This document shows positions 43,290 to 52,082 of a stretch of DNA of 64,000 nt, piece by piece. A program made the position numbers and the translations under genes. The stretch lies in contig NZ_NKFL01000006.1 in the NCBI RefSeq assembly GCF_002223055.1, positions 1,550,001 to 1,614,000 on the forward strand, written 5' to 3'. The DNA comes from Burkholderia sp. HI2500 (GTDB lineage: Bacteria > Pseudomonadota > Gammaproteobacteria > Burkholderiales > Burkholderiaceae). The notes below the pieces were generated by a model. It had not been told where the DNA came from, searched no databases, and worked only from the letters and a program-made list of their open reading frames with translations. Within the stretch, counting starts at the first letter, position 1, and the number at the start of each line of letters is the position of its first letter.

Positions 43290-44312
43290 CTACGCCTCCA
43301 GCGCCAGCAACGCGAACGTCGCGAGCCAGTGCTCGCCCATGTAGTCGCCGGCCACGTGCGCGAGTGCGCTCGCGAGATGCCGGTCGGCCGCGTCGAGCAG
43401 CTTCGCGCGCCGCGCATCGCCTTCCGGCAGCGCCCCGGCCAGCGCACGCTGGCACCACGCGCGGCTCAGGTTCAGCCCGTCGAGGTGCGCGATCTTGCCG
43501 TCGCTGCGATCACTGACCGTCGCCGGCTCGAACAGCGTCGCCGGCTCGCCGCGCGCGAGATCGGGCAGGAAGCGCGCGAACCAGCCGTCGAATTCGGCAG
43601 CCGGCAGCACGCGCCGCATCAGCTCCGCCTCCATCAGCGCGGGCGACAGGAATTCGTCGCCCGACGGTTCCCACGCCTGGCATGCGACATCGTTCAGGTG
43701 CCAGCGCTTCGCGGTATCGACGATCAGCGCCGCGAGCCCGTCGCGCTGCGTGTCGCGCGCGAAGTCGAGCGTGAGCGCCAGCGCGAACGCGGTGTTGAAG
43801 TGCGTGCCGACGCGCAGCGGATAGGTCGCTTTCGGCAGGAAGGTCTCGAAGCGCGACACGAACAGGTCGGTCAGCGGCGCCATCGTCTTCGCCCAGCGCG
43901 CGGCCTGCGGCATCGCCCCCTTCAGCGCGAGCCGCTCCAGTTGCGCGGACAGCGCGAGCAGCCACGCCCAGCCGTACGGCCGCTCGAAACCGGCGTTGTG
44001 CGGCCGCGCGAGATACGCGCGCTCGCCGGCGACGTTCGCGTCGGTGAAGTGCGCATCGACGATCGCGACGATGCGTTCGGCCTCCGGCAATGCCGGGTAG
44101 CGTTCGAGCACACGCAGCACGAGCCAGTAGCCGTGCACGCACGAGTGCCAGTCGTAGCTGCCGTAGAAGATCGGGTGCAGCGCGCGCGGCCCCTGCACGT
44201 CGTGCGGACCTTCGAGCGAATGCGTGAGCTTGTTCGGATATTCGCGGGTCAGGTGCGCGAGCGCGAGCGACGCGAATTTCGAGGCGAGTTCGGGGGTCAA
44301 TCGGTCGGTCAT
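43290..44312 (-). CDS. DUF2891 family protein
   Basis: The 340-residue cytoplasmic protein begins MTDRLTPELASKFASLALAHLTREYPNKLTHSLEG. The conserved blocks ALHPIFYGSYDWHSCVHGYWLV, ERPYGWAWLLALSAQLE, and THFNTAFALALTLDFAR look like an alpha/alpha-toroid with conserved His, Trp and Asp residues. This family (DUF2891, from memory) has no known activity; the fold and conserved polar residues suggest a sugar- or peptide-related enzyme. It begins 10 bp after the DUF979 stop, so the three DUF genes form one operon. Confidence 0.85.
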   Translation of the reverse strand: MTDRLTPELASKFASLALAHLTREYPNKLTHSLEGPHDVQGPRALHPIFYGSYDWHSCVHGYWLVLRVLERYPALPEAERIVAIVDAHFTDANVAGERAYLARPHNAGFERPYGWAWLLALSAQLERLALKGAMPQAARWAKTMAPLTDLFVSRFETFLPKATYPLRVGTHFNTAFALALTLDFARDTQRDGLAALIVDTAKRWHLNDVACQAWEPSGDEFLSPALMEAELMRRVLPAAEFDGWFARFLPDLARGEPATLFEPATVSDRSDGKIAHLDGLNLSRAWCQRALAGALPEGDARRAKLLDAADRHLASALAHVAGDYMGEHWLATFALLALEA

Positions 44313-44322
44313 GCGGATCTCG

Positions 44323-45273
44323 TCAGAAGCGGAATGCGAACGCGTACATCAGCAGCGTGTTCACGGCGAGCAGCAGCAAGGCCGTCGGCCACTGCACCTT
44401 GATCACGCCATTCTTGTCCTTCAGTTCGAGCAGCGCCGCCGGCACGATGTTGAAGTTCGCGGCCATCGGCGTCATCAGCGTACCGCAGAAGCCGCTCAGC
44501 ATCCCGATCGCGCCGACGATCGCCGGGTTGCCGTGGAACTGGTGGACGATCAGCGGCAGGCCGATGCCGGCCGTCATCACGGGGAACGCGGCGAAGCCGT
44601 TGCCCATGATCATCGTGAACAGCGCCATGCCGACCGTGTAGGCCGCGACCACCGCGAACGGCGAATCGATCGGCACCCACGCCTTCACGAGCCCCGACAC
44701 CACGCCGCCGACACCGGCCACCGCGAACAGCGCGCCGAGCGCCGCGAGCATCTGCGGCAGGATCGCGGCCCAGCCGACCGCGTCCATCGTGTGGCGTGCC
44801 TCCTTCACCGCATGCACGGGCGAGTCGCGCAGCATCGCGAGCGCGACGGCGAACGCGACGAGCGTGCCGAGCACGAGCGAGATCAGCGTCACGCTCTTCT
44901 GCTCGACGAACGGCACGAGCTTCAACGCGAACGTGCCGATCAGCGTGACGACCGGAATCAGCAGCGCGGGCAGGAACAGCGTGTTGCCGAAACGCTGCGC
45001 GAGCGTCTCGCGCCGCACGGCCGCGGCCTCCCCGGCTTCGTCGGACTTGCCGCGCCCGAGCTTGCCCGAGCCGGCGATCACCGCGAGCGCGATCGCGAGG
45101 CAGCCCGTCACGAAATGCGGCAGCAGCGCGCCGAACAGGAACGTGAGCGCGTAGATCGCCCAGAACGCGAAATTGACGATGCGGCGCGGGTTCGTGCGAT
45201 CGGTCAGGTTGAAGAAGGCGAACGCGGCGAACATCAGCCCCGCGAGCGTGTACAGCGATTCGAGGCCGATCAT
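44323..45273 (-). CDS. DUF979 family membrane protein
   Basis: The 316-residue protein has about 9 predicted membrane segments. It begins MIGLESLYTLAGLMFAAFAFFNLTDRTNPRR and has the conserved block GFAAFPVMTAGIGLP and GFCGTLMTPMAANFN, matching the DUF979 family (permease-like, no verified substrate). Its start overlaps the DUF969 stop by 4 bp (45270-45273). The two proteins probably form one transporter, likely for a small organic acid or peptide-derived compound. I recall similar pairs next to pyrrolidone-carboxylate peptidase in other bacteria, but none is seen here. Confidence 0.85.
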   Translation of the reverse strand: MIGLESLYTLAGLMFAAFAFFNLTDRTNPRRIVNFAFWAIYALTFLFGALLPHFVTGCLAIALAVIAGSGKLGRGKSDEAGEAAAVRRETLAQRFGNTLFLPALLIPVVTLIGTFALKLVPFVEQKSVTLISLVLGTLVAFAVALAMLRDSPVHAVKEARHTMDAVGWAAILPQMLAALGALFAVAGVGGVVSGLVKAWVPIDSPFAVVAAYTVGMALFTMIMGNGFAAFPVMTAGIGLPLIVHQFHGNPAIVGAIGMLSGFCGTLMTPMAANFNIVPAALLELKDKNGVIKVQWPTALLLLAVNTLLMYAFAFRF

Positions 45274-45959
45274 CGCGCGCCCTCCTGCGCCACCAGGCCG
45301 AAGCCGCGCGTAAGCCGGCGGTCGAGCAACGCAAGGCGCGTGCAATGGATCACGAGTGCGGCGATCGCGGTCGGGATCGCCCACACCGACAAATGCAGCG
45401 GCTCGATGGCGATGCCGTTCTGTTCGAGAAAGCCCTTGATCAGCAGGATCGACTGGATCGCGATGAAGATGTCCTCGCCGAAGAACACGGCGACGTTGTC
45501 GGCGCCCGATGCATGCGCGCGGATCTGCTGGCGCACCGATTCGGGCAGCTCGCCATGCCGGTTGACCGCGGCGGCCTCGGCCATCGGCGCGATCAGCGGC
45601 CGCACCATCTGCGCATGGCCGCCGAGCGACGTGAGACCGAGCGCGGCCGTCGCCTGGCGCAGCACGAAGTACAGCATCAGCACGCGGCCCGTGGTCGCCG
45701 CCTGCACGCGCGAGATCATCCGCTTCGCCTGCTCCTTGAGCCCGTTGCGCTCGAGCAGCGCGATCACCGGCAGCGTCAGCCAGATGAGCCCCATGTAGCG
45801 GTTTTCGGTGAACGCCTTGCCGAACGCGCTGACGATGTCGACGAGATTCAGCCCGCCCGCCAGCCCCGTCGCGAGCCCCGCGATCGTGACCACCAGCAGC
45901 GCATTGAAGCGCAGCGCAAAACCGATCACGACGATCGGCACCCCAATCAGCACCAGCAT
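45270..45959 (-). CDS. DUF969 family membrane protein
   Basis: This 229-residue protein, starting at the ATG at 45959 after AAGGAGGAGC, has about 5-6 membrane segments. The N-terminus is MLVLIGVPIVVIGFALRFNALLVVTIAGLATGLAGG, and it has conserved blocks TENRYMGLIWLTLPVIALLERNGLKEQAKRMI and ADNVAVFFGEDIFIAIQSILLIKGF. It is the first gene of the DUF969-DUF979-DUF2891 operon. DUF969 and DUF979 are almost always paired and are presumed to be subunits of one carrier. A TCGACA tandem sits upstream. Confidence 0.85.
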   Translation of the reverse strand: MLVLIGVPIVVIGFALRFNALLVVTIAGLATGLAGGLNLVDIVSAFGKAFTENRYMGLIWLTLPVIALLERNGLKEQAKRMISRVQAATTGRVLMLYFVLRQATAALGLTSLGGHAQMVRPLIAPMAEAAAVNRHGELPESVRQQIRAHASGADNVAVFFGEDIFIAIQSILLIKGFLEQNGIAIEPLHLSVWAIPTAIAALVIHCTRLALLDRRLTRGFGLVAQEGAR

Positions 45960-46286
45960 TGCTCCTCCTTGTGTCGAATGCACGGCGCCTTGGCAACGCG
46001 CCGCCTGCCCGGTTTGGACCGGGCTCTGACGGCGCAATCTAACACGAGACTTTATCGACAAAAAGTCGACAATTTACTGCTCCGGGTAAACGTTGAAGTG
46101 TGCGAACGCCGTGCCCGGGCCAGGTGTCGGTGGAGTTTCATCGGAGGAAACGGGGGACGCGAACGCGCCGGTTGCGGCACGCGCGTCAGCGCCCCGGCCG
46201 GCGGCATGCAGCGGCCCGCCGCGCGTGGCGGAGCCCCGGTGCGCCGACTACACTGGAAAGCATCGGCAACGGACGGGAGAGCCGCC
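45960..46286. other. 327-bp intergenic region before the DUF969 operon
   Basis: No gene is supported between the divergent DUF969 operon and a small gene on the + strand. An AT-rich patch at about 46,040-46,090 contains the TCGACA repeat and probably the DUF969 promoter. The remainder is GC-rich and featureless. Confidence 0.5.
46055..46071 (-). promoter_or_regulatory. TCGACA tandem, candidate operator of the DUF969 operon
   Basis: TCGACA occurs at 46055-46060 and 46066-46071, spaced one helical turn apart in an AT-rich patch about 100 bp upstream of the DUF969 start codon. GntR-type regulators bind similar GTCGAC-containing sites, but no such regulator is adjacent. Confidence 0.35.
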
Positions 46287-46511
46287 ATGATTGACGTATT
46301 CCAGACCATCGGCAGCCGCGCGTTCTCCGCTCATCTGGCGAAGGACGGGATGGTGACGCTGATGGAGCAACGCCATGAGGTCGATCGCGTGACGCTCGCG
46401 ACCGCGTATGCCGCGCTCGTCGAGGAGTCCGAGCAGGAAGCCGACCTGCTCGACGCGACCGTCGAAGGCATGATGCGCGCGCTGATCCAGGGGTACGCGC
46501 GCAGCCATTGA
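46287..46511 (+). CDS. Uncharacterised 74-residue protein
   Basis: The start at ATG 46287 follows GGGAGA at the right spacing. The product (MIDVFQTIGSRAFSAHLAKDGMVTL...) is mainly helical and acidic towards its C-terminus (EESEQEADLLDATVEGMMRALI), with no membrane or signal segment. I recognise no family. Codon use is normal for the window, and the ribosome site supports expression. Confidence 0.55.
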   Translation: MIDVFQTIGSRAFSAHLAKDGMVTLMEQRHEVDRVTLATAYAALVEESEQEADLLDATVEGMMRALIQGYARSH

Positions 46512-46559
46512 CGGTGCGGCCCTCGCCCGTCGGAACGGATGACGGGCAGCCCCCGGGCG

Positions 46560-46988
46560 CTACGCGGCCGGCGTACCGGCGCCCATGTCGAACCACCGGC
46601 CCGCGCGCAGTTGCCGGTAGTCGGCCTGCGTGAAGATCCTCAGCAGGTTCGCGACCGCGCCGTTGCTGGCGCGGTCGAGTTCCGTCATGAACGCTTCGAC
46701 CTCGTCGCGGCCGGCAAACAGGATCGTGCGAAAGTAGCGTTCGCGTTCCGCGTCGGACAGGTTCGTTGCGCGCAGCTGGTACGGATGGTGAAGCGCCGCG
46801 AACAGGAAGTAAAAGCGCTCGGCGTCGTCGCGCAGCACGCGCACCGCGTCCGGATCGACCGGAAAATCGCGGTGGAACGACGCATGCCCGCTCTCGATGG
46901 GGATCCGGTACAGCAAGCGGCCGTCGTGCTCGGTCACGACCGGCGCGTACGGATCGCGGCTGACCAGCAGGGTATCGGGCACGGTCAT
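46560..46988 (-). CDS. Uncharacterised 142-residue protein
   Basis: The start is ATG 46988 with GGGGGAGA upstream. The protein contains FHRDFPVDPDAVRVLRDDAERFYFLFAALHHPYQLR and SDAERERYFRTILFAGRDEVEAFMTELDRA, suggesting a soluble helical protein. No known domain is recognised. It is convergent with the small gene at 46287 and divergent from wspF. Confidence 0.6.
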   Translation of the reverse strand: MTVPDTLLVSRDPYAPVVTEHDGRLLYRIPIESGHASFHRDFPVDPDAVRVLRDDAERFYFLFAALHHPYQLRATNLSDAERERYFRTILFAGRDEVEAFMTELDRASNGAVANLLRIFTQADYRQLRAGRWFDMGAGTPAA

Positions 46989-47329
46989 CCGGCATTCTCC
47001 CCCGTCATTGTTATCGAAGCCGCCACGGTAACATGCCGGCTTGCGCGGCCGGTCGTGCCGAAACCGCCGGACCGGCATGCGCGGGCCGACCCGGCTCCCC
47101 TGCTGTCGGCAAACACCGCACCGTCATAGAGGAAACGCACTGAAACGGCACCATGCGCGAATTTTTCGATTGCCGCCGCCCGCGCCGCATGACAGCATGC
47201 GGGCGTCGCCAACCCAAAAGAATGCCGTGCCGTCCGGCCGCCGATGCCGTCCGGCGGCGCCGAACAGGCAGCCCCTTCCATGAACCCGGCCCACCTCCAA
47301 CACTACGAACCGACCGGAGAATTCCGCTT
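46989..47329. other. 341-bp intergenic region upstream of wspF
   Basis: No gene is supported between the divergent unknown gene and wspF. I see no clear operator. The wspA-E genes that would normally precede wspF are absent here. Confidence 0.5.
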
Positions 47330-48334
47330 GTGAACATCGGCATCGTCAACGACCTCCCGCTTGCCGTCGAGGCGATGCGCCGCGCGATCGCGCGCCGGCC
47401 CGAGCACCGCGTGCTGTGGGTCGCGACCGACGGCGCACAAGCCGTCGAGCTGTGCGCCGCGCAGCCGCCCGACGTCGTGCTGATGGACCTGATCATGCCG
47501 AAATTCGACGGGATCGAAGCGACGCGGCGGATCATGCGATCCGAACGACCGTGCGCGATCCTGATCGTGACGAGCTGCATCGGCGCGAATGCCTGGCGCG
47601 TGTTCGAGGCGATGGGCGCCGGCGCGCTCGACGCGGTCGATACGCCGCGGCTCGGCGACGGCGCGGCCGGCGACACGACCCGCCTGCTGCTCGCGAAGAT
47701 CGACCAGATCGGCCGCCTGCTCGACGCGCCCGGCGGCACGCGCGTCGCCGGCACGGCCTCCCGCGCCGGCGGCGGCCCGCTGGTCGCGATCGGCGCATCG
47801 GCCGGCGGCCCCGGCGCGCTCGCGTCGGTGCTCGGCGGCCTGCCGGCCGATTTCAGCGCCCCGATCGTGATCGTCCAGCACGTCGACCGCGCGTTCGCCG
47901 AAGGCATGGCGCAATGGCTCGACGGCCAGACACCGCTCGCCGTGCGCGTCGCGCGCGAAGGCGACCGCCCGCAGCCGGGCGTCGCGCTGCTCGCCGCGAC
48001 CGACGACCACCTGCGCATCACCCGTGCCGGCACGCTCGAATACACGCGCGAGCCGGCCGCCACGCCGTATCGCCCGTCGGTCGACGTGTTCTTCAACAGC
48101 CTGACCGAGCACTGGCCCGGCCGCGTGATCGGCGTGCTGCTCACCGGCATGGGCCGCGACGGCGCGATCGGCCTGAAGGCGCTGCGGATGAAGGGCTACC
48201 ATACGATCGCGCAGGACGAGGCGACGAGCGCCGTGTACGGCATGCCGAAAGCGGCCGCGACACTCGGCGCGGCGCGTGCGATCCTGCCGCTCGGGCGCAT
48301 CGCGGGCGAGCTGGCGGCGCTCGCGAAAATCTGA
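47330..48334 (+). CDS. wspF: WspF-type chemotaxis methylesterase (CheB family)
   Basis: The 334-residue protein starts at GTG 47330 (a GGAGA site lies ahead). It carries a receiver domain at residues 1-120 with the phospho-acceptor Asp in VLMDLIMPKFDG, and begins NIGIVNDLPLAVEAM as in Pseudomonas WspF. The CheB methylesterase domain spans about 145-334, with catalytic Ser in AIGASAGGPGAL, His in VQHVD, and Asp in LLTGMGRDGA. WspF removes methyl groups from the Wsp receptor and damps the pathway. wspR follows after 67 bp. No wspA-E genes are upstream in the window. Confidence 0.9.
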   Translation: MNIGIVNDLPLAVEAMRRAIARRPEHRVLWVATDGAQAVELCAAQPPDVVLMDLIMPKFDGIEATRRIMRSERPCAILIVTSCIGANAWRVFEAMGAGALDAVDTPRLGDGAAGDTTRLLLAKIDQIGRLLDAPGGTRVAGTASRAGGGPLVAIGASAGGPGALASVLGGLPADFSAPIVIVQHVDRAFAEGMAQWLDGQTPLAVRVAREGDRPQPGVALLAATDDHLRITRAGTLEYTREPAATPYRPSVDVFFNSLTEHWPGRVIGVLLTGMGRDGAIGLKALRMKGYHTIAQDEATSAVYGMPKAAATLGAARAILPLGRIAGELAALAKI

Positions 48335-48401
48335 GCCCGACGATGAACACGCGCAACACCCATGCCTGCTCCTGCAACAACCGCAACAACCCGCGTCGAT
48401 C

Positions 48402-49469
48402 ATGACCATTGACCTGACTCGCCCGCCAGGCGGCCCCTATACGCCGCCCGTCGACGTGCCGGCGATGGTGCTGCTGGTCGATGACCAGACGATCGTCGCG
48501 GAAGCCGTGCGGCGTGCGCTCGTCGACGAGGAAGGCATCGATTTCCACTACTGCCCGCGTTCGGACGACGCGATGGCCACCGCGATCGAGACGCGGCCGA
48601 CCGTGATCCTGCAGGACCTCGTGATGCCCGGCACCGACGGGCTGAGCCTCGTGAAGGCGTACCGCGCGAATCCGGCGACGCGCGACGTGCCGATCATCGT
48701 GCTGTCGACGCAGGAAGAGCCCGTGATCAAGAGCGCCGCGTTCGCGGCCGGCGCGAACGACTACCTCGTGAAGCTGCCCGACCGCATCGAGCTCGTCGCG
48801 CGGGTGCGCTACCACTCGCGCTCGTACATGAACCTGCTGCAGCGCGACGAGGCCTACCGCGCGCTGCGGCAATCGCAGCAGCAGTTGCTCGAAGCCAATC
48901 TCGAGCTGCGGCGCCTCACGCATTCCGACGGCCTGACCGGGCTGTCGAACCGGCGCTATCTCGACGAATACCTCGCCGCGGAATGGCGGCGCGGCACGCG
49001 CGAGCGCAGCGAACTGTCGCTGCTGATGATCGACGTCGACAACTTCAAGCTGTACAACGACACGTACGGCCACGTGTCGGGCGACAGCGTGCTCAAGCAG
49101 ATCGCGTCGACCATCGAGCGCTGCCTCGGCCAGTCGGGCGATCTCGCCGCGCGTTTCGGCGGCGAGGAATTCGCGGTCGTGATGCCGGCCACGTCGCCGG
49201 GCGCCGCGCGGCTGCTCGGCGAGAAGATCCGCCTCGCGGTCGAGGCGCTGCGGCTGCGGCACGCGCATTCGTCGACGGGCAACACCGTGACGATCAGCAT
49301 CGGCGGCGCGAGCATCGTGCCGATGCCCGGCCTGCCGACGACGCTGCTGATCGAAGCGGCCGACCGTGCGCTCTATCGCGCGAAGCACGCAGGCAAGAAC
49401 CGCGTCGAGATCGATGCGACGCCGACGGCGCCGGTCCCCGGCGGGTTCGGCGGGCCGCCCGTCGACTGA
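48402..49469 (+). CDS. wspR: WspR-type response regulator with diguanylate cyclase domain
   Basis: The 355-residue protein has a receiver domain with Asp in VILQDLVMPGTDG, a coiled stalk (QRDEAYRALRQSQQQLLEANLELRRL) and a GGDEF domain with active-site GGEEF. It matches Pseudomonas WspR along its length (AAFAAGANDYLVKLPDRIELVARVRYHSRSYM). The usual inhibitory RxxD site five residues before GGEEF reads QSGD here, so the Arg is replaced by Gln. It makes cyclic di-GMP once phosphorylated. It follows wspF in the same operon. The missing Arg suggests weakened product inhibition. Confidence 0.92.
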   Translation: MTIDLTRPPGGPYTPPVDVPAMVLLVDDQTIVAEAVRRALVDEEGIDFHYCPRSDDAMATAIETRPTVILQDLVMPGTDGLSLVKAYRANPATRDVPIIVLSTQEEPVIKSAAFAAGANDYLVKLPDRIELVARVRYHSRSYMNLLQRDEAYRALRQSQQQLLEANLELRRLTHSDGLTGLSNRRYLDEYLAAEWRRGTRERSELSLLMIDVDNFKLYNDTYGHVSGDSVLKQIASTIERCLGQSGDLAARFGGEEFAVVMPATSPGAARLLGEKIRLAVEALRLRHAHSSTGNTVTISIGGASIVPMPGLPTTLLIEAADRALYRAKHAGKNRVEIDATPTAPVPGGFGGPPVD

Positions 49470-49496
49470 GCGCCGAACGCCGAACGCGCGCCGCGC

Positions 49497-51746
49497 TCAC
49501 ACGGCGCCGAGCCGGCGCGCGTAGTCGCTCGGGTCCAGCGGGCGGCTGAACAGATAGCCCTGCTGCATGTCGCAGCCGATCTGCTGCAGGAACCACGATT
49601 GCGCCTGCGTCTCGACCCCTTCGGCCGTGACCTTCATCCCGAGCGAATGCGCCATCGCGACCACGGCCTGCGTGATCGCCACCGAGTCGTGATGATCGGG
49701 CACGCCCGACACGAACGAGCGGTCGACCTTCAGGTTGTGCAGCGGAAAGCGCTTCAGGTACGCGAGCGATGAATAGCCGGTGCCGAAATCGTCGACCGAG
49801 ATTCGCACGTTCATGTCCGTGAGCGCCTCGAGCATCGGCAGCACGGTTTCCGTGTCGTTCATCAGCAGTCCTTCGGTAATCTCGAGTTCGAGCGCGGACG
49901 GATCGAGCTGAGTCTGCGCGAGGCAGCGACCGACCGATTCGACGAGCCCTTCGTGAAACTGCCGCGGCGACAGGTTGACGGCCAGCATCAGGTCGGGCGC
50001 GATCGTGCGGCGCCATTCGGCCGCCTGCCGGCACGCGGTTTCGAGCACCCACTGGCCGATCGCGACGATCAGCCCCGTATCTTCCGCGACCGGAATGAAC
50101 TCCGCCGGCGACATCGGCCCGAGCTCGGGGCTCGTCCAGCGCAACAGCGCCTCGGCGCCGACCGTGCGGCCGCTGCGCGCGTCGACGACGGGCTGATACG
50201 CGAGCCGCAGCATGTCCGACGACAGCGCACGCCGCAGCGACTGCTCGATCGCGAAGCGGCGCTGCAGCCGCAGGTTGAGCTGCGCGGTGAAGAACGTGAA
50301 GTGGTTGCGGCCGCGCTGCTTCGCGTCATACATCGCCGAATCGGCATTGCGCATCAGCGTGACGGCATCGTCGCCGTCGCGCGGCGCGACGCTGATCCCG
50401 ATCGACACGCCGAGCCAGTATTCGTTGTTCGCGATCGCGAACGGCTTCGCGATCGCGTCGATCACCTCGCGCGCGAGCACCGCGAGCCGGTCGGGATCGT
50501 CGCAGTCGTCGACGAGGATCACGAACTCGTCGCCGCCGACCCGCGTCAGCGCGTACTGGCCGCCGCCGCACGCCGCGAGCCGCGCGGCCACGCTGCGCAG
50601 CAGCGCGTCGCCCGCGTCGTGGCCGGCCGTGTCGTTGACCTTCTTGAAACCGACGAGATCGATGAACAGGATCGCGACGCGTGCGGGCCCGCCCGCCGCA
50701 TCGTGTCCGCCGAACAGCTCGCGCATGCGGTCGCCGAGCCAGCGGCGGTTGTAGAGGCCCGTCAGCGCATCGCGCGTCGCCAGGTAGCGCAACTGCTGCT
50801 GCGCTTCGCGCACGGGGCCGATGTCGTTGAACGACACGAGCACCGAATCGGCCTGCGTCTCTCCCGGCCTCACGATCGGCACCGCGTTGCCGCGCACCCA
50901 GATGATGTCGCCGTCCGCCAGGCCGAAGCCGACCGTGTAGCCGAGCATCGGCGTGGCCGTCTCGAGCGCGCGCCGGCTCGGCCAGTCGTCGGGCGCGATC
51001 GGCGTGCCGTCCTCGTGCAGCTTGCGCAGGATCACCGTCGACAGCCGGCGGCCGACGAGGTCGCCCCTCACGCGCATCATCCGGTTCGCACTCGGGTTGC
51101 TCGCGATGACGATGCCGTCGCGCGACACCACGAGGATCCCTTCGTTCAGGCTGTTGACCACGAGCCGGTGATGTTCCTCGCTGCGCGCGAGCTGTCGCGC
51201 GATCCGGTCCTGGTGCACCGCGAGGCCGACGCTGTTGCCGATGTCGCGCAACAGTTCGGTTTCCTCGTCGCCCGGCCGGCGCGGCGTGCGGTAATAGACG
51301 GCGAACGCGCCGAGCACGACGCCCGCTTCGTCGAGGAACGGCACCGACCAGCACGCGCGCAAGCCCAGCGGCAATGCGACGGCCCGGTAGTCGGCCCACA
51401 GGGGATCGGTTTCGATGTCTTCGACGACGACCATCCGGCGCAGGTACATCGCCGTGCCGCACGAGCCGGCCGCAGGCCCGATCGACGCGCCTTCGATCGC
51501 CGCGCTGTACCGCACGGGCAGCGATGGCGCGGCACCGACGTGCACGTGCACGCCGTCGGTGTCGAGCAGCAGGATCGTGCACGACGCGCCGTCGCCGAGC
51601 AACGCCTCGGCGCGCCGGCAGACCTCGACGAGCAGCTCCGGCAGCGGTGTGTTGCGCGTGATCAGCCTCAGCACGCTTTGCTCGGATGCGAGCACTTCCG
51701 CCGCGAGCCCGAGACTGTAACGAGAACTTTGCGGTTCGGTATTCAA
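49497..51746 (-). CDS. GAF-PAS-GGDEF-EAL cyclic di-GMP protein
   Basis: The 749-residue protein starts best at TTG 51746, with a GGCAGGA site before it; upstream sequence shows no alternative start. Domains run GAF (about 25-175; GPAAGSCGTAMYLRRMVVVEDI), PAS (about 190-310), GGDEF (RVGGDEFVIL) and EAL (AEALLRW). In EAL the catalytic residues look complete: NLSPRQF, EITEG, VDDFGTGYSS, KVDRSFV, AEGVE, QGYLFSRP. No RxxD site precedes GGDEF. It could both make and hydrolyse cyclic di-GMP, with the EAL activity probably dominant. It is convergent with wspR 27 bp away. Confidence 0.88.
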   Translation of the reverse strand: MNTEPQSSRYSLGLAAEVLASEQSVLRLITRNTPLPELLVEVCRRAEALLGDGASCTILLLDTDGVHVHVGAAPSLPVRYSAAIEGASIGPAAGSCGTAMYLRRMVVVEDIETDPLWADYRAVALPLGLRACWSVPFLDEAGVVLGAFAVYYRTPRRPGDEETELLRDIGNSVGLAVHQDRIARQLARSEEHHRLVVNSLNEGILVVSRDGIVIASNPSANRMMRVRGDLVGRRLSTVILRKLHEDGTPIAPDDWPSRRALETATPMLGYTVGFGLADGDIIWVRGNAVPIVRPGETQADSVLVSFNDIGPVREAQQQLRYLATRDALTGLYNRRWLGDRMRELFGGHDAAGGPARVAILFIDLVGFKKVNDTAGHDAGDALLRSVAARLAACGGGQYALTRVGGDEFVILVDDCDDPDRLAVLAREVIDAIAKPFAIANNEYWLGVSIGISVAPRDGDDAVTLMRNADSAMYDAKQRGRNHFTFFTAQLNLRLQRRFAIEQSLRRALSSDMLRLAYQPVVDARSGRTVGAEALLRWTSPELGPMSPAEFIPVAEDTGLIVAIGQWVLETACRQAAEWRRTIAPDLMLAVNLSPRQFHEGLVESVGRCLAQTQLDPSALELEITEGLLMNDTETVLPMLEALTDMNVRISVDDFGTGYSSLAYLKRFPLHNLKVDRSFVSGVPDHHDSVAITQAVVAMAHSLGMKVTAEGVETQAQSWFLQQIGCDMQQGYLFSRPLDPSDYARRLGAV

Positions 51747-52082
51747 ATTGAATCCTGCCGTCTGTCCGATCGGGTCTGATGCGCCCGATTCGTTTTCGAT
51801 CCTTCGTGCCGTATTTCGCTCCGGGTTTACGCCGATGCCCGGTGCGCCCCGTATTGCGCGCGGTGCCAACACGCGCCGAAATACATTTAACACCAATCCG
51901 TGACAAGCGGCGCATCCACGTGCATCAGGGGTTACGCGTGGTCGGCACGGCGGTTGCCGCCGGCAGTCAGCTCGCCGAAAGACTTGCGCACGGCGCGACA
52001 ACCCGGGGCAACGCCGCGCGTGGTGCGCGGCGAGCATGCAAACCGTTCGTCAGATTGTGGCGGCGCCCGACTCCGTTCGCCT
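51747..52082. other. 336-bp intergenic region upstream of the GGDEF-EAL gene
   Basis: No gene is supported between the LysR stop codon and the GGDEF-EAL start. The open frame continuing upstream of the TTG has low-complexity Arg/Ala-rich content. The promoter of the GGDEF-EAL gene must lie here, but I can name no box with confidence. Confidence 0.5.
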
